From Pseudorhodoplanes sp. (GTDB taxonomy: Bacteria; Pseudomonadota; Alphaproteobacteria; Rhizobiales; Xanthobacteraceae), in NCBI GenBank assembly GCA_019187085.1, contig JABARS010000003.1:62001-126000 (forward strand): DNA of 64,000 bases. Direction: 5' to 3'. Made by a program: the position numbers and the translations under genes. Below are positions 43,971-52,963 of this stretch, piece by piece (the first letter of the stretch is position 1; each line of letters begins with the position of its first letter). The notes beneath the pieces are model-generated. The model was given only the letters and a program-made list of their open reading frames with translations. It was not told the origin of the DNA and searched no databases.

Positions 43971-44145
43971 CGGCTTCTCCCCTCGCTCGTGGTCGCAAAT
44001 TCAGGGTTGCTCTGGAAACACCGGCTCGGCAAGCGATATTCCGTCCGCGATTGTCGTCCGGCCGGCCCGTCTTGAAGGAAAAAATGCCCTATGCCACAAA
44101 GCCGGAAGCCTTGTGACGGCAGTGGCGGCGGCGGAGTTTCGGGCG

Positions 44146-44964
44146 ATGGCGGAAGGGACCGGTCTGATGCGCGGCAAGCGCGGCCTCATCATGGGGGTCG
44201 CCAATAACCGCTCGATCGCCTGGGGCATCGCGCGCGCCTGCCGCGACCACGGCGCGGACCTCGCCTTCACCTACCAGGGCGACGCGCTCAAGAAGCGGGT
44301 GGAGCCGCTCGCCGAGGAGGTGGACGGTATCATCGTCGGCCATTGCGACGTGACCGAGCCGGCGACGATCGACGCGGTGTTCGAGGGCGTGCGCAGCGCC
44401 TGGGGCGCGCTCGATTTCGTGGTGCACGCGATCGCCTATTCGGACAAGGACCAGCTCGACGGCCGCTACATCGATACCACGGCGGACAATTTCGCCCGCA
44501 CGATGCTGATTTCCTGCTATTCGTTCACGGCGGTGGCGCAGCGCGCCGAGAAGCTGATGACCAATGGCGGCTCGCTGCTCACGCTGTCCTATTACGGCGC
44601 CGAGAAATGGATGCCCCATTACAACGTGATGGGGCTCGCCAAGGCGGCGCTCGAATGCTCGGTGCGCTATCTGGCGGCCGACCTCGGGCAGAAGAATATC
44701 CGCGTGAACGCGATCTCGGCCGGCCCGATCAAGACGCTGGCGGCGTCGGGCATCGGTGACTTCCGTTACATCCTCAAATGGAACGAGTACAATACGCCGA
44801 TGCGCCGCAACGTGACACTCGACGATGTCGGCTCCTCGGCGGCGTATTTCCTCTCCGATCTGTCGCGCGGGGTGACCGGCGAGATCCTGCATGTCGATGC
44901 CGGCTATCATATCGTCGGCATCAAGCATCCCGACGCGCCCGACCTCACCGTCGGCGACACCTGA
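44146..44964 (+). CDS. fabI: Enoyl-[acyl-carrier-protein] reductase (NADH), FabI
   Basis: 272 residues. FabI catalyses the last reduction of each fatty-acid elongation cycle. The FabI form of the SDR fold is clear: LIMGVANNRSIAWGIARACRD, VHAIAYSDKDQLDGRYIDT, LLTLSYYGAEKWMPHYNVMGLAKAALE with the Tyr-x6-Lys pair, and ISAGPIKTLAASGI. The frame begins at GTG 44113, but the ATG at 44146 gives the usual N-terminus. Confidence 0.94.
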   Translation: MAEGTGLMRGKRGLIMGVANNRSIAWGIARACRDHGADLAFTYQGDALKKRVEPLAEEVDGIIVGHCDVTEPATIDAVFEGVRSAWGALDFVVHAIAYSDKDQLDGRYIDTTADNFARTMLISCYSFTAVAQRAEKLMTNGGSLLTLSYYGAEKWMPHYNVMGLAKAALECSVRYLAADLGQKNIRVNAISAGPIKTLAASGIGDFRYILKWNEYNTPMRRNVTLDDVGSSAAYFLSDLSRGVTGEILHVDAGYHIVGIKHPDAPDLTVGDT

Positions 44965-44990
44965 GACGCGCCGGGCCGGACGAAGCTGCC

Positions 44991-45638
44991 TCAGCCGTTC
45001 CGACTGTCTCTGTCATCGATCCAGGCAAGCGCGACGACGTGCGTCGATGTGCTCACTGCGATCCGCAGCGTGCGGCCCTGGCGTGTCGTGGCGATGCATC
45101 CGGCAAGATCGACCGTTATGTCGTCGAATTCGAGAAACTGCCGGTCGCGCGGATAGAGTGCCTTGTAGACGGCTTCCTTGACGCAGAACAGGAGCCGGCC
45201 GTGCAGCGGGTCGGCGGACGAGGCCCGTTCATGCGGGCTTGCCACGAGGTCCAGCATGTCGGGTGGCAAGGGCGCGGCCGGCTCGATGTCGATCCCGAGT
45301 GCCGCTATGTTGGCGGCGCGCGCGAGCGCTGCGACCGCGACGCGTTCGTCATGCGCCAGCGATCCGACGATTCCGGGCGGCCAGCGGACGATGCCGGCTT
45401 CGTCGCGCGGGAAGGTCACGTGTCCGCAGCCGAGCCGCTGCGCGAGTTTGCGCGCGACGATGCGTGCCACCCCGCTCGCGCGCCGGCGCGCGGGCACGAT
45501 CGTTGCAGCCTCGTCCGCAAGCAGTGCGTCCTCGTCGCAGGCTGCGATCAGGCGATGATCGACGAGGATCGCCTGAGGCGCGAGCGAGCGGAGCGCGCAT
45601 ACGAGCGCCGGATCGCGCGCAGCGTTCGTTTCGCTCAC
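44991..45638 (-). CDS. 4'-phosphopantetheinyl transferase (Sfp/EntD type)
   Basis: 215 residues. The enzyme moves phosphopantetheine from CoA to a serine of a carrier domain. Metal/catalytic motifs are ALGIDIEPAAPL and LLFCVKEAVYKALYPRDRQFLEF; GIVGSLAHDERVAVAAL is the CoA-binding segment of the EntD branch. The start is GTG at 45638, overlapping the GNAT stop in GTGA, with GGAG before it. It lies downstream of the Pls-like synthetase on the same strand, so it is the obvious candidate to prime Ser586 of that protein. Confidence 0.9.
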   Translation of the reverse strand: MSETNAARDPALVCALRSLAPQAILVDHRLIAACDEDALLADEAATIVPARRRASGVARIVARKLAQRLGCGHVTFPRDEAGIVRWPPGIVGSLAHDERVAVAALARAANIAALGIDIEPAAPLPPDMLDLVASPHERASSADPLHGRLLFCVKEAVYKALYPRDRQFLEFDDITVDLAGCIATTRQGRTLRIAVSTSTHVVALAWIDDRDSRNG

Positions 45639-46099
45639 AGCGTCAGCTCCGCATGGGCTTCGCCGTATTCGATGCGGCCGGTTTCGATGAACCCAAAGCT
45701 TGCATAGAGGGTTCTGGCGATCGCATTGTCGGGCAGATAGCTGATCGATACCTTGTCGATGCCCGGGATTTCCCGGATTTCCGCGATGGCGCAGGCGAGC
45801 GCGGCGCGTCCGTAACCTTTGCCCTGGTGATCCTTGTCGATCATGAAGCGGTAGATCGAGACGACTTTCGGGTCGTCGTCGGCGTCCGGCAGGTCGTACA
45901 TCAGGAAACCAATGATGGCGTCGCCGGCATAGATCGCGCGCGGGCATGCATCGGGATCGAACTTCGACTGTGCGATCGAATAGAGATTGCTGGCGACGAG
46001 ATGCTTCTGGTCGTCGGCCAGCCGCAGGCTGGCGACCTTCCACCAGTTCTCGGCCGTCACCTCGGCAAGCCTGACCTCGTGCGCCATCGCATGTGCCAT
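45635..46099 (-). CDS. GNAT-family N-acetyltransferase (diamine/spermidine acetyltransferase-like)
   Basis: 154 residues. The GNAT acetyl-CoA loop is IDKDHQGKGYGRAALACAI; VRLAEVTAENWWKVASLRL at the start and LYASFGFIETGR near the end recall the BltD/polyamine acetyltransferase branch. It is sandwiched between the Pls-like synthetase (58 bases upstream) and the PPTase (4-base overlap). Acetylation of a basic amine linked to the synthetase product is an attractive guess, not shown. ATG 46087 is an alternative start. Confidence 0.85.
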   Translation of the reverse strand: MAHAMAHEVRLAEVTAENWWKVASLRLADDQKHLVASNLYSIAQSKFDPDACPRAIYAGDAIIGFLMYDLPDADDDPKVVSIYRFMIDKDHQGKGYGRAALACAIAEIREIPGIDKVSISYLPDNAIARTLYASFGFIETGRIEYGEAHAELTL

Positions 46100-46157
46100 G
46101 GTCTGCGCCACGCAGCATCGTCCGTGCGCGCCGGCCGCCGCGGCGGCAGGGACGCCT

Positions 46158-49100
46158 TCATTCCGCGGCGATGGCCGGCACGTAATCCCGCGGCGCCCAG
46201 CATTCGGCGTCGGCGGGCGAACTGCGCTCCGGAGCGGCGCTGCCGCGCACCAGCCGGGCCGGATTGCCGCGCCAGCCGGTGTGGGAATCGAGCGTCTCAC
46301 CCTTCATCAGGAAGGAGTCGGCATCGAGCACGACATGGTCGCCCATCGTCACGCCGTAATGGACGAACGCGCCCGGGCCGATCGAGCAGGCCTTGCCGAG
46401 GCGGATGTAATCCGACTTGAACACACCTTCTTCCAGCGAATGCGCCTGCAGCACGCTGCCTTCGTTGAGGTTGGCATAGTCGCCGACCTCGGTCAGCGTG
46501 CGTTCGGTGATCGAGCGGCTGCAATCGAACACCATGCGGCCGACCTTCATGCCCATGGCGCGGAACATCATCGGGCGGAAGGGTGTGCCGGAGAATAGAC
46601 GCGTGATCGGCGATTCCGCGAGCTTCCAGTGCCGCTCGTGGAACCAGAAATACGGGTCGTAGATCGAGGCGAGCTTCGGCGCGAGCCGCTGGAAGCGCAG
46701 GCTCGCGCGCTCGATCAGCACGAAGAAGGCGATCGAGGCGGCCGTGATGGCGACCGTCGCCGCAAACAGCGCGAATACACCAAAGCGGTCGTAATAGGCG
46801 AGCGCGGCCGTCCACAGCGCGAGCGCGGCGAACACCGACATCCAGCGGCTGAACAGGAACAGCAGCACGGTGACCGCGTTATAGGCGTTCTTCTGGCGCA
46901 GCCGGACGCGGCGGGTCTCCTCACCGATCGAGGCGTTCATGTCGCGGTCGCGGTCGACCATGCGCGGGATTTCGAAGGCCGGCGAGCCGAGCAGCCCGAC
47001 ATTCTCGCGCACCGGGCCGTCGATCGGAATCATGGTCTTGGTGCCGAGCAGGCAGTTGGCGCCGGTGCGGCCGTCCGGCGGATAGAAAATGTCGTTGCCG
47101 AGATAATTGTTGTCGCCGATGCGCGTCTCCGCGAGCCGGAACGCGGTCGCCGACATGTGCATGTTGATCATCGAGATGCCGTCGGAGACCATCGTGCCGC
47201 TGCCGATATTGCAGAGGAACGGATTGTCGTGGCGCTGGTTGGTGCCGAAATTCGAACCGGTCTGCGTGACCTTGTTCAGGTTCCAGCCGAGATAGCGCAT
47301 GTAGTTCACGATGAACGAGGAGTCGCCGAATAGGACGCAGAAGAACTCGGAATTGCTGACCCGCAGGATGATGCTCTGCAGCAGATAGTGGATGCCGAAG
47401 GTCGGATAGGTGACGCCCGGCTTCAGGAACGTCATGCACAGGCGCGGGATCGCATAGATCGCGGCGAGCGCGCAGGCGATCGAGCCGACGAACCAGGCTG
47501 CCGAGACGGCAAGCAGCGACAGCGCCGAGGCGCCAAGGTTGTCGGCGGTCGCGCTCGCGCCCGAAGACTGGTCCCAGAGCTGGTAGGCGAGGATCGGCAG
47601 CGGCACCGCGACGAGGAAGAGCGCGGCAAGCTCGATTGCCGGGAAGAACGCGTTGCGCAGCGCGCTGCTTTCGATGCTCTCGATCGGGCAATAATCGGAA
47701 GTGGTCTCGATTGCGGGCGAGCCGTGAACGCGCCTGCCGTCCGGCACGCGCTGGCCGCTCTGCAGCGAGGACGCATGGCCGAGCTGCGTATTGTCGCCCA
47801 TTACGGTGTCGATATCGATCACGCTCGCTTCGCCGACGAAGGCGTTGGCGCCGATCTCGACCGGGCCGATATGGATGAAGTTCGACTGCGCGCGATAGCC
47901 AAGGACGATGGTGTCCTTGCGCAGGATGGCGTTGTCGCCGATCGCGAACATGTCGGCGCAGACCGGGCCGTGGCGGCAGCCGATCACCGCGTTGCGGCCG
48001 ATGCGTGCGCCCATCAGGCGCAGATACAGGTTGTAGACCGGCGTGCCGGTGAAGGCGACGATCGGCGAGCTGCGCATCATGGTCTTGACGACCCAGAAGC
48101 GGAAATAGGCGAAGCTCCAGATCGGGATGGTCTGCGCCCTGAAGCGGCCGACCAGCGTCCATTTGGCGAGGATCGAGATCGCGGTCAGGACGACGAACGA
48201 GCCCGCCGCGAAGACGACGCTGCGCGCATAGAGTTCGAGCGTGCTGCTGGCGGCGATGGCCCATTCGTAGCCGGTATCGAGCACCCACAGGCCGAACAGC
48301 GCATAGGCCGCATAGAAGGCAAGCTGCAGCGCGCCGCAGGTATAGTAGGACAGGCGCGAGGGCACGTGGAACGGCTCCGGCTTCGTCGGAATGAAGCCGT
48401 CGATCACCGTGCGGTCGAGATGGGTGGCGAGCCTGGCCACCGTCGGGTTCGTGTAGATGTCGCGCATCGACACGTTCGACAGGCCGGGCCGCTGGCGAAT
48501 CTTCGCGCACACGCGCGCCATCAGCAGCGAGTTGGCGCCGAGATCGTCGAAGAAATGGTCCCCGGTCGACACCCGGTCGAGCTTGAGCACCTCGGCGACG
48601 GTCTGCACCAGGATGCGCTCGTTCTCGGTCTGGGGCTCGACCATCGTGCCGCCGGCAAGCTGCACGCGCGGCCCGGTCGGTTTCGGCAGCTTCTTCAGGT
48701 CGGCCTTGTTGCTCAGCGTCATCGGAATGACGGGCAGTTCCTCGAGATAGGCCGGCACCATGTAGGCGGGCAGGCGCTGGCGCAGCACCTGCGCCATCTC
48801 CCCGTGCGCCACCTCGGCGGTGTCCTGCTTGCGCGCATAATAGGCGACAAGCTCCACCTGGCCGGGCTCCGGCTCGAACGTGGTCACCGCGGCCTGCGTC
48901 ACGTGCTGCATTTCGAGCAGCACGGCCTCGATCTCGCCGAGCTCGATGCGATAGCCGCGGATCTTCACCTGGGTGTCGATGCGGCCGCGATATTCGATCT
49001 CGCCATCCTCGTTGACACGGCCGAGGTCGCCGGTGCGATAGATGCGGCCCGACGGATTGTTGGCGATGTCGAGGAAGTCGTGGATGAACTTCTTCTGCGT

Positions 49101-50285
49101 GAGTTCGTCGCGGTTGAGATAGCCCGCGGCGACGCCGATGCCGGCAATGCCGATCTCGCCGAGCTCGCCGAACGGCAATGCCCGGTCGGCGGCCGGATCG
49201 AGAATGACGATCGAATAGGTGGGCAGCGGCACGCCGATCGTGACCGGCTTGTCGGGCCTGAGTTCGGTCAGCGTGGCGGTGACGGTGGCTTCCGTCGGGC
49301 CGTAGGAGTTGAGGATGCTGCGGCCGGGACGCGCCCAGCGCGCCACGAGATTCTGCGGGCAGGCTTCGCCGCCGACCAGAAGGATGCGCAGGCTCGGCAC
49401 GTCCTGCTCGATGGTCGAGAGCAGCGTCGGGCAGCAGGCCATGCAGGTGACGTCGTGCTCGCGCAGGAAGTCGGCGAGCTCCTCGCCGACGAGGCTGCCG
49501 CCGGGCTTGCCGGGCACCAGCGTCGCGCCGGCCACGAGCGGCACCCAGGTTTCCTCGATCGAGAAGTCGAAGGCGATGGTCATGCCCTGGTAGATGCGGT
49601 CGCCCGGCCGGTAGCCGTACATCTCGGAGGCGACGCGCACGAAATTGCAGATGCTCGGGTGCTCGATCACCACGCCCTTTGGATTTCCGGTCGTGCCCGA
49701 GGTGTAGATGATGTAGCAGACTTGGTCGCTGTTGCGCGCGACATCGCAGGCGGGAAGCCGGCTATTCGGCTTGGCATCGATTTCATTCTGCGCGCGGTCG
49801 AGAAGGATCGCCGGCACGTCGAAGGCCGCAAGCCGCTCCGCGAACGAGGCCATCGACACGATGGCGCGGATATTGGCGTCGCCGAGGATGAAGCGCACGC
49901 GCTCGACCGGGAAGCTCGGATCGAGCGGCACATAGGCGGCGTGGGCTTTCAGCACGCCGAGCATCGCGACATAGGTCTCGATCGTCTTGTCGAACAGGAG
50001 GCCGATGTGGTCGCCGGCCTTGACGCCGCAGGCGACGAGATAACGCGCGACCTGATTGGCGCGGCGGTCGAGCGCTTCGTAGCTGAGCGTGACATTGCCG
50101 GCCACGACAGCGGCGCTCGCGGGGAAGCGGTCGCACGATTGCTCGAACAGATGATGCAGCCGTTCGCCGGCCTGCCAGCGCACGGTGTTGTCGTGCGCCT
50201 CGCACACGACGACGGGCGGCCGCGCAATCGGTTCGGCCGAGGGCCGGCGGGTCTTTAAGCGGATAACGTCGCGCGTATAGGCCAT
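46158..50285 (-). CDS. Pls/PosA-like nonribosomal peptide synthetase (putative poly-basic-amino-acid synthetase)
   Basis: 1375 residues. Adenylation domain about 40-535: YIIYTSGTTGNPKG, NSYGPTEATVTAT, RTGDLGRV, KIRGYRIELGEIEAV, NKADLKK. Carrier domain about 550-625 with LGANSL (Ser586). Six membrane spans near 651-672, 686-708, 881-903, 921-945, 1135-1163 and 1168-1191. Three soluble domains of hexapeptide left-handed-helix repeats follow each pair (about 735-870, 970-1110, 1220-1350). There is no condensation or thioesterase domain. This A-T-(2TM-C)x3 order is that of epsilon-poly-L-lysine synthetase, which polymerises one amino acid. The ATG at 50285 is chosen; ATG 50378 would add 31 residues. 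Family assignment is strong; the monomer is inferred to be basic. Confidence 0.92.
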   Translation of the reverse strand: MAYTRDVIRLKTRRPSAEPIARPPVVVCEAHDNTVRWQAGERLHHLFEQSCDRFPASAAVVAGNVTLSYEALDRRANQVARYLVACGVKAGDHIGLLFDKTIETYVAMLGVLKAHAAYVPLDPSFPVERVRFILGDANIRAIVSMASFAERLAAFDVPAILLDRAQNEIDAKPNSRLPACDVARNSDQVCYIIYTSGTTGNPKGVVIEHPSICNFVRVASEMYGYRPGDRIYQGMTIAFDFSIEETWVPLVAGATLVPGKPGGSLVGEELADFLREHDVTCMACCPTLLSTIEQDVPSLRILLVGGEACPQNLVARWARPGRSILNSYGPTEATVTATLTELRPDKPVTIGVPLPTYSIVILDPAADRALPFGELGEIGIAGIGVAAGYLNRDELTQKKFIHDFLDIANNPSGRIYRTGDLGRVNEDGEIEYRGRIDTQVKIRGYRIELGEIEAVLLEMQHVTQAAVTTFEPEPGQVELVAYYARKQDTAEVAHGEMAQVLRQRLPAYMVPAYLEELPVIPMTLSNKADLKKLPKPTGPRVQLAGGTMVEPQTENERILVQTVAEVLKLDRVSTGDHFFDDLGANSLLMARVCAKIRQRPGLSNVSMRDIYTNPTVARLATHLDRTVIDGFIPTKPEPFHVPSRLSYYTCGALQLAFYAAYALFGLWVLDTGYEWAIAASSTLELYARSVVFAAGSFVVLTAISILAKWTLVGRFRAQTIPIWSFAYFRFWVVKTMMRSSPIVAFTGTPVYNLYLRLMGARIGRNAVIGCRHGPVCADMFAIGDNAILRKDTIVLGYRAQSNFIHIGPVEIGANAFVGEASVIDIDTVMGDNTQLGHASSLQSGQRVPDGRRVHGSPAIETTSDYCPIESIESSALRNAFFPAIELAALFLVAVPLPILAYQLWDQSSGASATADNLGASALSLLAVSAAWFVGSIACALAAIYAIPRLCMTFLKPGVTYPTFGIHYLLQSIILRVSNSEFFCVLFGDSSFIVNYMRYLGWNLNKVTQTGSNFGTNQRHDNPFLCNIGSGTMVSDGISMINMHMSATAFRLAETRIGDNNYLGNDIFYPPDGRTGANCLLGTKTMIPIDGPVRENVGLLGSPAFEIPRMVDRDRDMNASIGEETRRVRLRQKNAYNAVTVLLFLFSRWMSVFAALALWTAALAYYDRFGVFALFAATVAITAASIAFFVLIERASLRFQRLAPKLASIYDPYFWFHERHWKLAESPITRLFSGTPFRPMMFRAMGMKVGRMVFDCSRSITERTLTEVGDYANLNEGSVLQAHSLEEGVFKSDYIRLGKACSIGPGAFVHYGVTMGDHVVLDADSFLMKGETLDSHTGWRGNPARLVRGSAAPERSSPADAECWAPRDYVPAIAAE

Positions 50286-50422
50286 GTCACTGGATTGCCT
50301 GACGATGGAGCGGTTCGCGCTGTGCCGCGTCCGTTCCGGTTGCCCCCGCCGCCAGCCTGCCGGCAGCGTCGATTCCATATCAAAACCGGGTCCGGCATGC
50401 CAATGGAAAAGTAAAAAAATGC

Positions 50423-50493
50423 AGTTATTACAATAACTTAACAGACATTCAGGTTTCCATTAATCGCCGTTCAGCGGCATGAATGTCCGTTAA
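50423..50493. promoter_or_regulatory. Inverted repeats in the AT-rich region between pls-like gene and aroC
   Basis: AGTTATT-AC-AATAACT (50423-50438) is a perfect 16-base palindrome about 140 bases upstream of the synthetase ATG. Next to it, TTAACAGACATTCA (50438-50451) and TGAATGTCCGTTAA (50480-50493) form 14-base arms with 13 matching pairs and a 28-base spacer. The stretch is markedly AT-rich against its surroundings. It is the only intergenic DNA upstream of the divergent synthetase and aroC, so operator function is likely. The rest of 50286-50632 shows nothing definite. Confidence 0.5.
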
Positions 50494-50632
50494 CGCAGGC
50501 GACCGAATGTGACGAATTCGTTTCGCGGCTGCGAAGGAAATGCGACGCGGAAGGTCCCGGAATCCGCCCTCCGGCCGCGCATTTGACCCCGCGGAAGGTG
50601 CGGGCTACCACACCGCCAACCAAAGCAGGGCC

Positions 50633-51757
50633 ATGTCGTTTAACACCTTCGGCCATCTTTTCCGGGTCACGACGTTCGGCGAGAGCCATGGCCCGGCGCT
50701 CGGCTGCGTGATCGACGGCTGCCCGCCGCGCATCCCGCTGACCACAGCCGACATCCAGCGCGATCTCGACCGCCGCCGGCCCGGCCAGTCGCGCTACACC
50801 ACCCAGCGTCAGGAGCCCGATGCCGTACGGATTCTGTCCGGCGTCTTTGCCGGTGAAGACGGGCAGGAGATGACCACCGGCACGCCGATCGCGCTCCTGA
50901 TCGAGAACGTGGACCAGCGCTCCAGGGATTATTCGGCGATCAAGGGCAAGTACCGGCCCGGCCATGCCGGCTACACCTACGACGTCAAATACGGCTTTCA
51001 CGACTATCGCGGCGGCGGACGGGCGTCCGCGCGCGAAACGGCGGCGCGGGTCGCGGCCGGCGCGGTGGCACGCAAGGTCGTGCCGGGCCTCCTCGTGCGC
51101 GGCGCGCTCGTCCAAATGGGCCCGCACAGGATCGACCGCGCCAACTGGGATTGGGACGAGGTCGGCCGCAATCCGTTCTTCTGCCCGGACGCCAAGGCGG
51201 CCGCATTGTTCGCCGACTATCTCGACGGCGTGCGCAAGGCCGGCTCCTCGATCGGGGCGGTGATCGAGGTCGTGGCCGAGAACGTGCCCGCCGGCCTCGG
51301 CGCGCCGGTCTACGGCAAGCTCGATGCCGACATTGCCTCGGCCTTCATGGGCATCAACGCGGTCAAGGGCGTGGAGATCGGCGACGGGTTCGCGGCGGCG
51401 GAATTGTCGGGCGAGGACAATGCCGACGAGATGCGCATGGGCAATGACGGCAAGCCGCGCTTCCTGTCCAACCATGCCGGCGGCATCCTGGGCGGCATCT
51501 CGACCGGCCAGCCGGTGGTGGCGCGCTTTGCGGTCAAGCCGACCTCCTCGATCCTGTCCCCGCGCCGCACCGTCGACCGCACCGGTCGCGAGACCGCGAT
51601 CGTGACCACCGGCCGCCACGACCCCTGCGTCGGCATCCGCGCGGTGCCGGTCGGCGAGGCGATGCTGGCATGCGTGCTGGCCGATCACTATCTGCGTCAT
51701 CGCGGGCAGGTCGGCGAGGGGCTGCGCTGGCCGTTTGCCGCTTCACAGGATCAGTAG
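50633..51757 (+). CDS. aroC: Chorismate synthase
   Basis: 374 residues. AroC converts EPSP to chorismate with reduced FMN. Family signatures: [38 protein letters not shown], the stretch from [15 protein letters not shown] to [20 protein letters not shown], and [16 protein letters not shown]. The frame is open upstream, but the ATG at 50633 gives the conserved N-terminus [20 protein letters not shown]. The ribB gene begins one base after the TAG stop, implying co-transcription. Confidence 0.97.
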   Translation: MSFNTFGHLFRVTTFGESHGPALGCVIDGCPPRIPLTTADIQRDLDRRRPGQSRYTTQRQEPDAVRILSGVFAGEDGQEMTTGTPIALLIENVDQRSRDYSAIKGKYRPGHAGYTYDVKYGFHDYRGGGRASARETAARVAAGAVARKVVPGLLVRGALVQMGPHRIDRANWDWDEVGRNPFFCPDAKAAALFADYLDGVRKAGSSIGAVIEVVAENVPAGLGAPVYGKLDADIASAFMGINAVKGVEIGDGFAAAELSGEDNADEMRMGNDGKPRFLSNHAGGILGGISTGQPVVARFAVKPTSSILSPRRTVDRTGRETAIVTTGRHDPCVGIRAVPVGEAMLACVLADHYLRHRGQVGEGLRWPFAASQDQ

Positions 51758-51758
51758 C

Positions 51759-52850
51759 GTGACGGACCAGTTCGAGAGGATCGAATCCGCGCTTGCGGCA
51801 TTCGCCAATGGCGAGATCATCGTGGTCACCGACGACGACGACCGCGAGAACGAGGGCGACCTGTTCGTCGCCGCCTCGCTGTGCACGCCCGAAAAGATGG
51901 GCTTCATCATCCGCCACACCTCCGGCATCGTCTGCGCTCCGATCTCGGCCGACGACGCCAAGCGCCTGCATCTCGACCCGATGGTCTCGCGCAACGACGC
52001 TCCGCTCGGGACCGCCTTCACCGTCTCCGTCGATGTCCGCCACGGCACGACCACCGGCATTTCCGCAGAGGATCGCACCAATACCGTGCGCGCGCTCGCC
52101 AACGGCAATGCCGGCGCGGCCGATTTCGTGCGGCCGGGCCACGTGTTCCCGCTGGTGGCGCGCGAAGGCGGCGTGCTCATGCGCTCCGGTCACACCGAGG
52201 CGTGCGTCGATTTCTGCCGGCTCGCCAAGCTGCCGCCGGTCGGCGTCATTGCCGAACTGATGAATGATGACGGCAGCGTGATGCGCGGCGAGCAGGTGAC
52301 GCGGTTTGCGCGCGCCCACAATCTGAAGGCGGTGTCGATCGCCGACCTGATCGCCTACCGGCAATCGCGCGAGAAGCTCGTGCAGCGGGTCGGCGAGTTT
52401 CCGGTGTCCTCGCCGATCGGTCCGCTGCAGGGCTATGCGTTCGTGACCCCGTTCGATCCGCAGCATCACATGGCCTTCGTCTATGGCCGCATCGGCGACG
52501 GCCAGAACATGCTGGCGCGGCTGCATCGCGCCGACGTGATCGGCGACGTGTTCGGCGGGGCGAAAACGATCAATGCGACGCTCAAGCGCTTCAAGGCGGA
52601 AGGGCGCGGGGTGATCGTCTATCTGCGCGACGGAACCGCCGGGGTTCCGGTCGCCGCGATTCCGCGCGACGGGGAAACCGAATCGGATTCGGTGCGCGTG
52701 CGCCAGTGGCGCGAGATCGGGCTCGGCGCGCAGATCCTTCAGGATCTCGGCATTTCCTCGATCCGGATTTTGACGTCCAAGCAACGTACTTATGTCGGGC
52801 TGGGCGGTTTCGGCATCGAGATACGCGCAAGCGAATCGATCGAGGGCTGA
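51759..52850 (+). CDS. ribB: 3,4-dihydroxy-2-butanone-4-phosphate synthase with degenerate RibA-like domain
   Basis: 363 residues. The N-terminal RibB domain (about 1-205) has VVTDDDDRENEGDLFVAAS, SRNDAPLGTAFTVSVD, GISAEDRTNTVRAL, RPGHVFPLVAREGGVL and GHTEACVDFCRLA. The C-terminal part corresponds to GTP cyclohydrolase II, but the zinc-binding cysteines are absent (LARLHRADVIGDVFGG), so it is probably not active as RibA. It supplies one riboflavin precursor. Start GTG 51759, just after aroC. Confidence 0.94.
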   Translation: MTDQFERIESALAAFANGEIIVVTDDDDRENEGDLFVAASLCTPEKMGFIIRHTSGIVCAPISADDAKRLHLDPMVSRNDAPLGTAFTVSVDVRHGTTTGISAEDRTNTVRALANGNAGAADFVRPGHVFPLVAREGGVLMRSGHTEACVDFCRLAKLPPVGVIAELMNDDGSVMRGEQVTRFARAHNLKAVSIADLIAYRQSREKLVQRVGEFPVSSPIGPLQGYAFVTPFDPQHHMAFVYGRIGDGQNMLARLHRADVIGDVFGGAKTINATLKRFKAEGRGVIVYLRDGTAGVPVAAIPRDGETESDSVRVRQWREIGLGAQILQDLGISSIRILTSKQRTYVGLGGFGIEIRASESIEG

Positions 52851-52963
52851 ACGCGCGGCGCGCATCTTCCGTCCCGCGCCGCTTCGTGTCACCATGATCG
52901 CGGTCGGTCGGACGCTCTGGCGAAGTCGGCCAGGCGTCGATGTCGGCGAGGGAGCCCGTCCCG

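Noticed and set aside
44113..44146. GTG start adding 11 residues to FabI
   Set aside because: The extension is not part of the FabI fold; the ATG at 44146 gives the standard N-terminus.
47388..50258. 956-codon plus-strand open frame
   Set aside because: Antisense shadow of the Pls-like synthetase; composition is Asp/Ala/Arg/His-rich without motifs.
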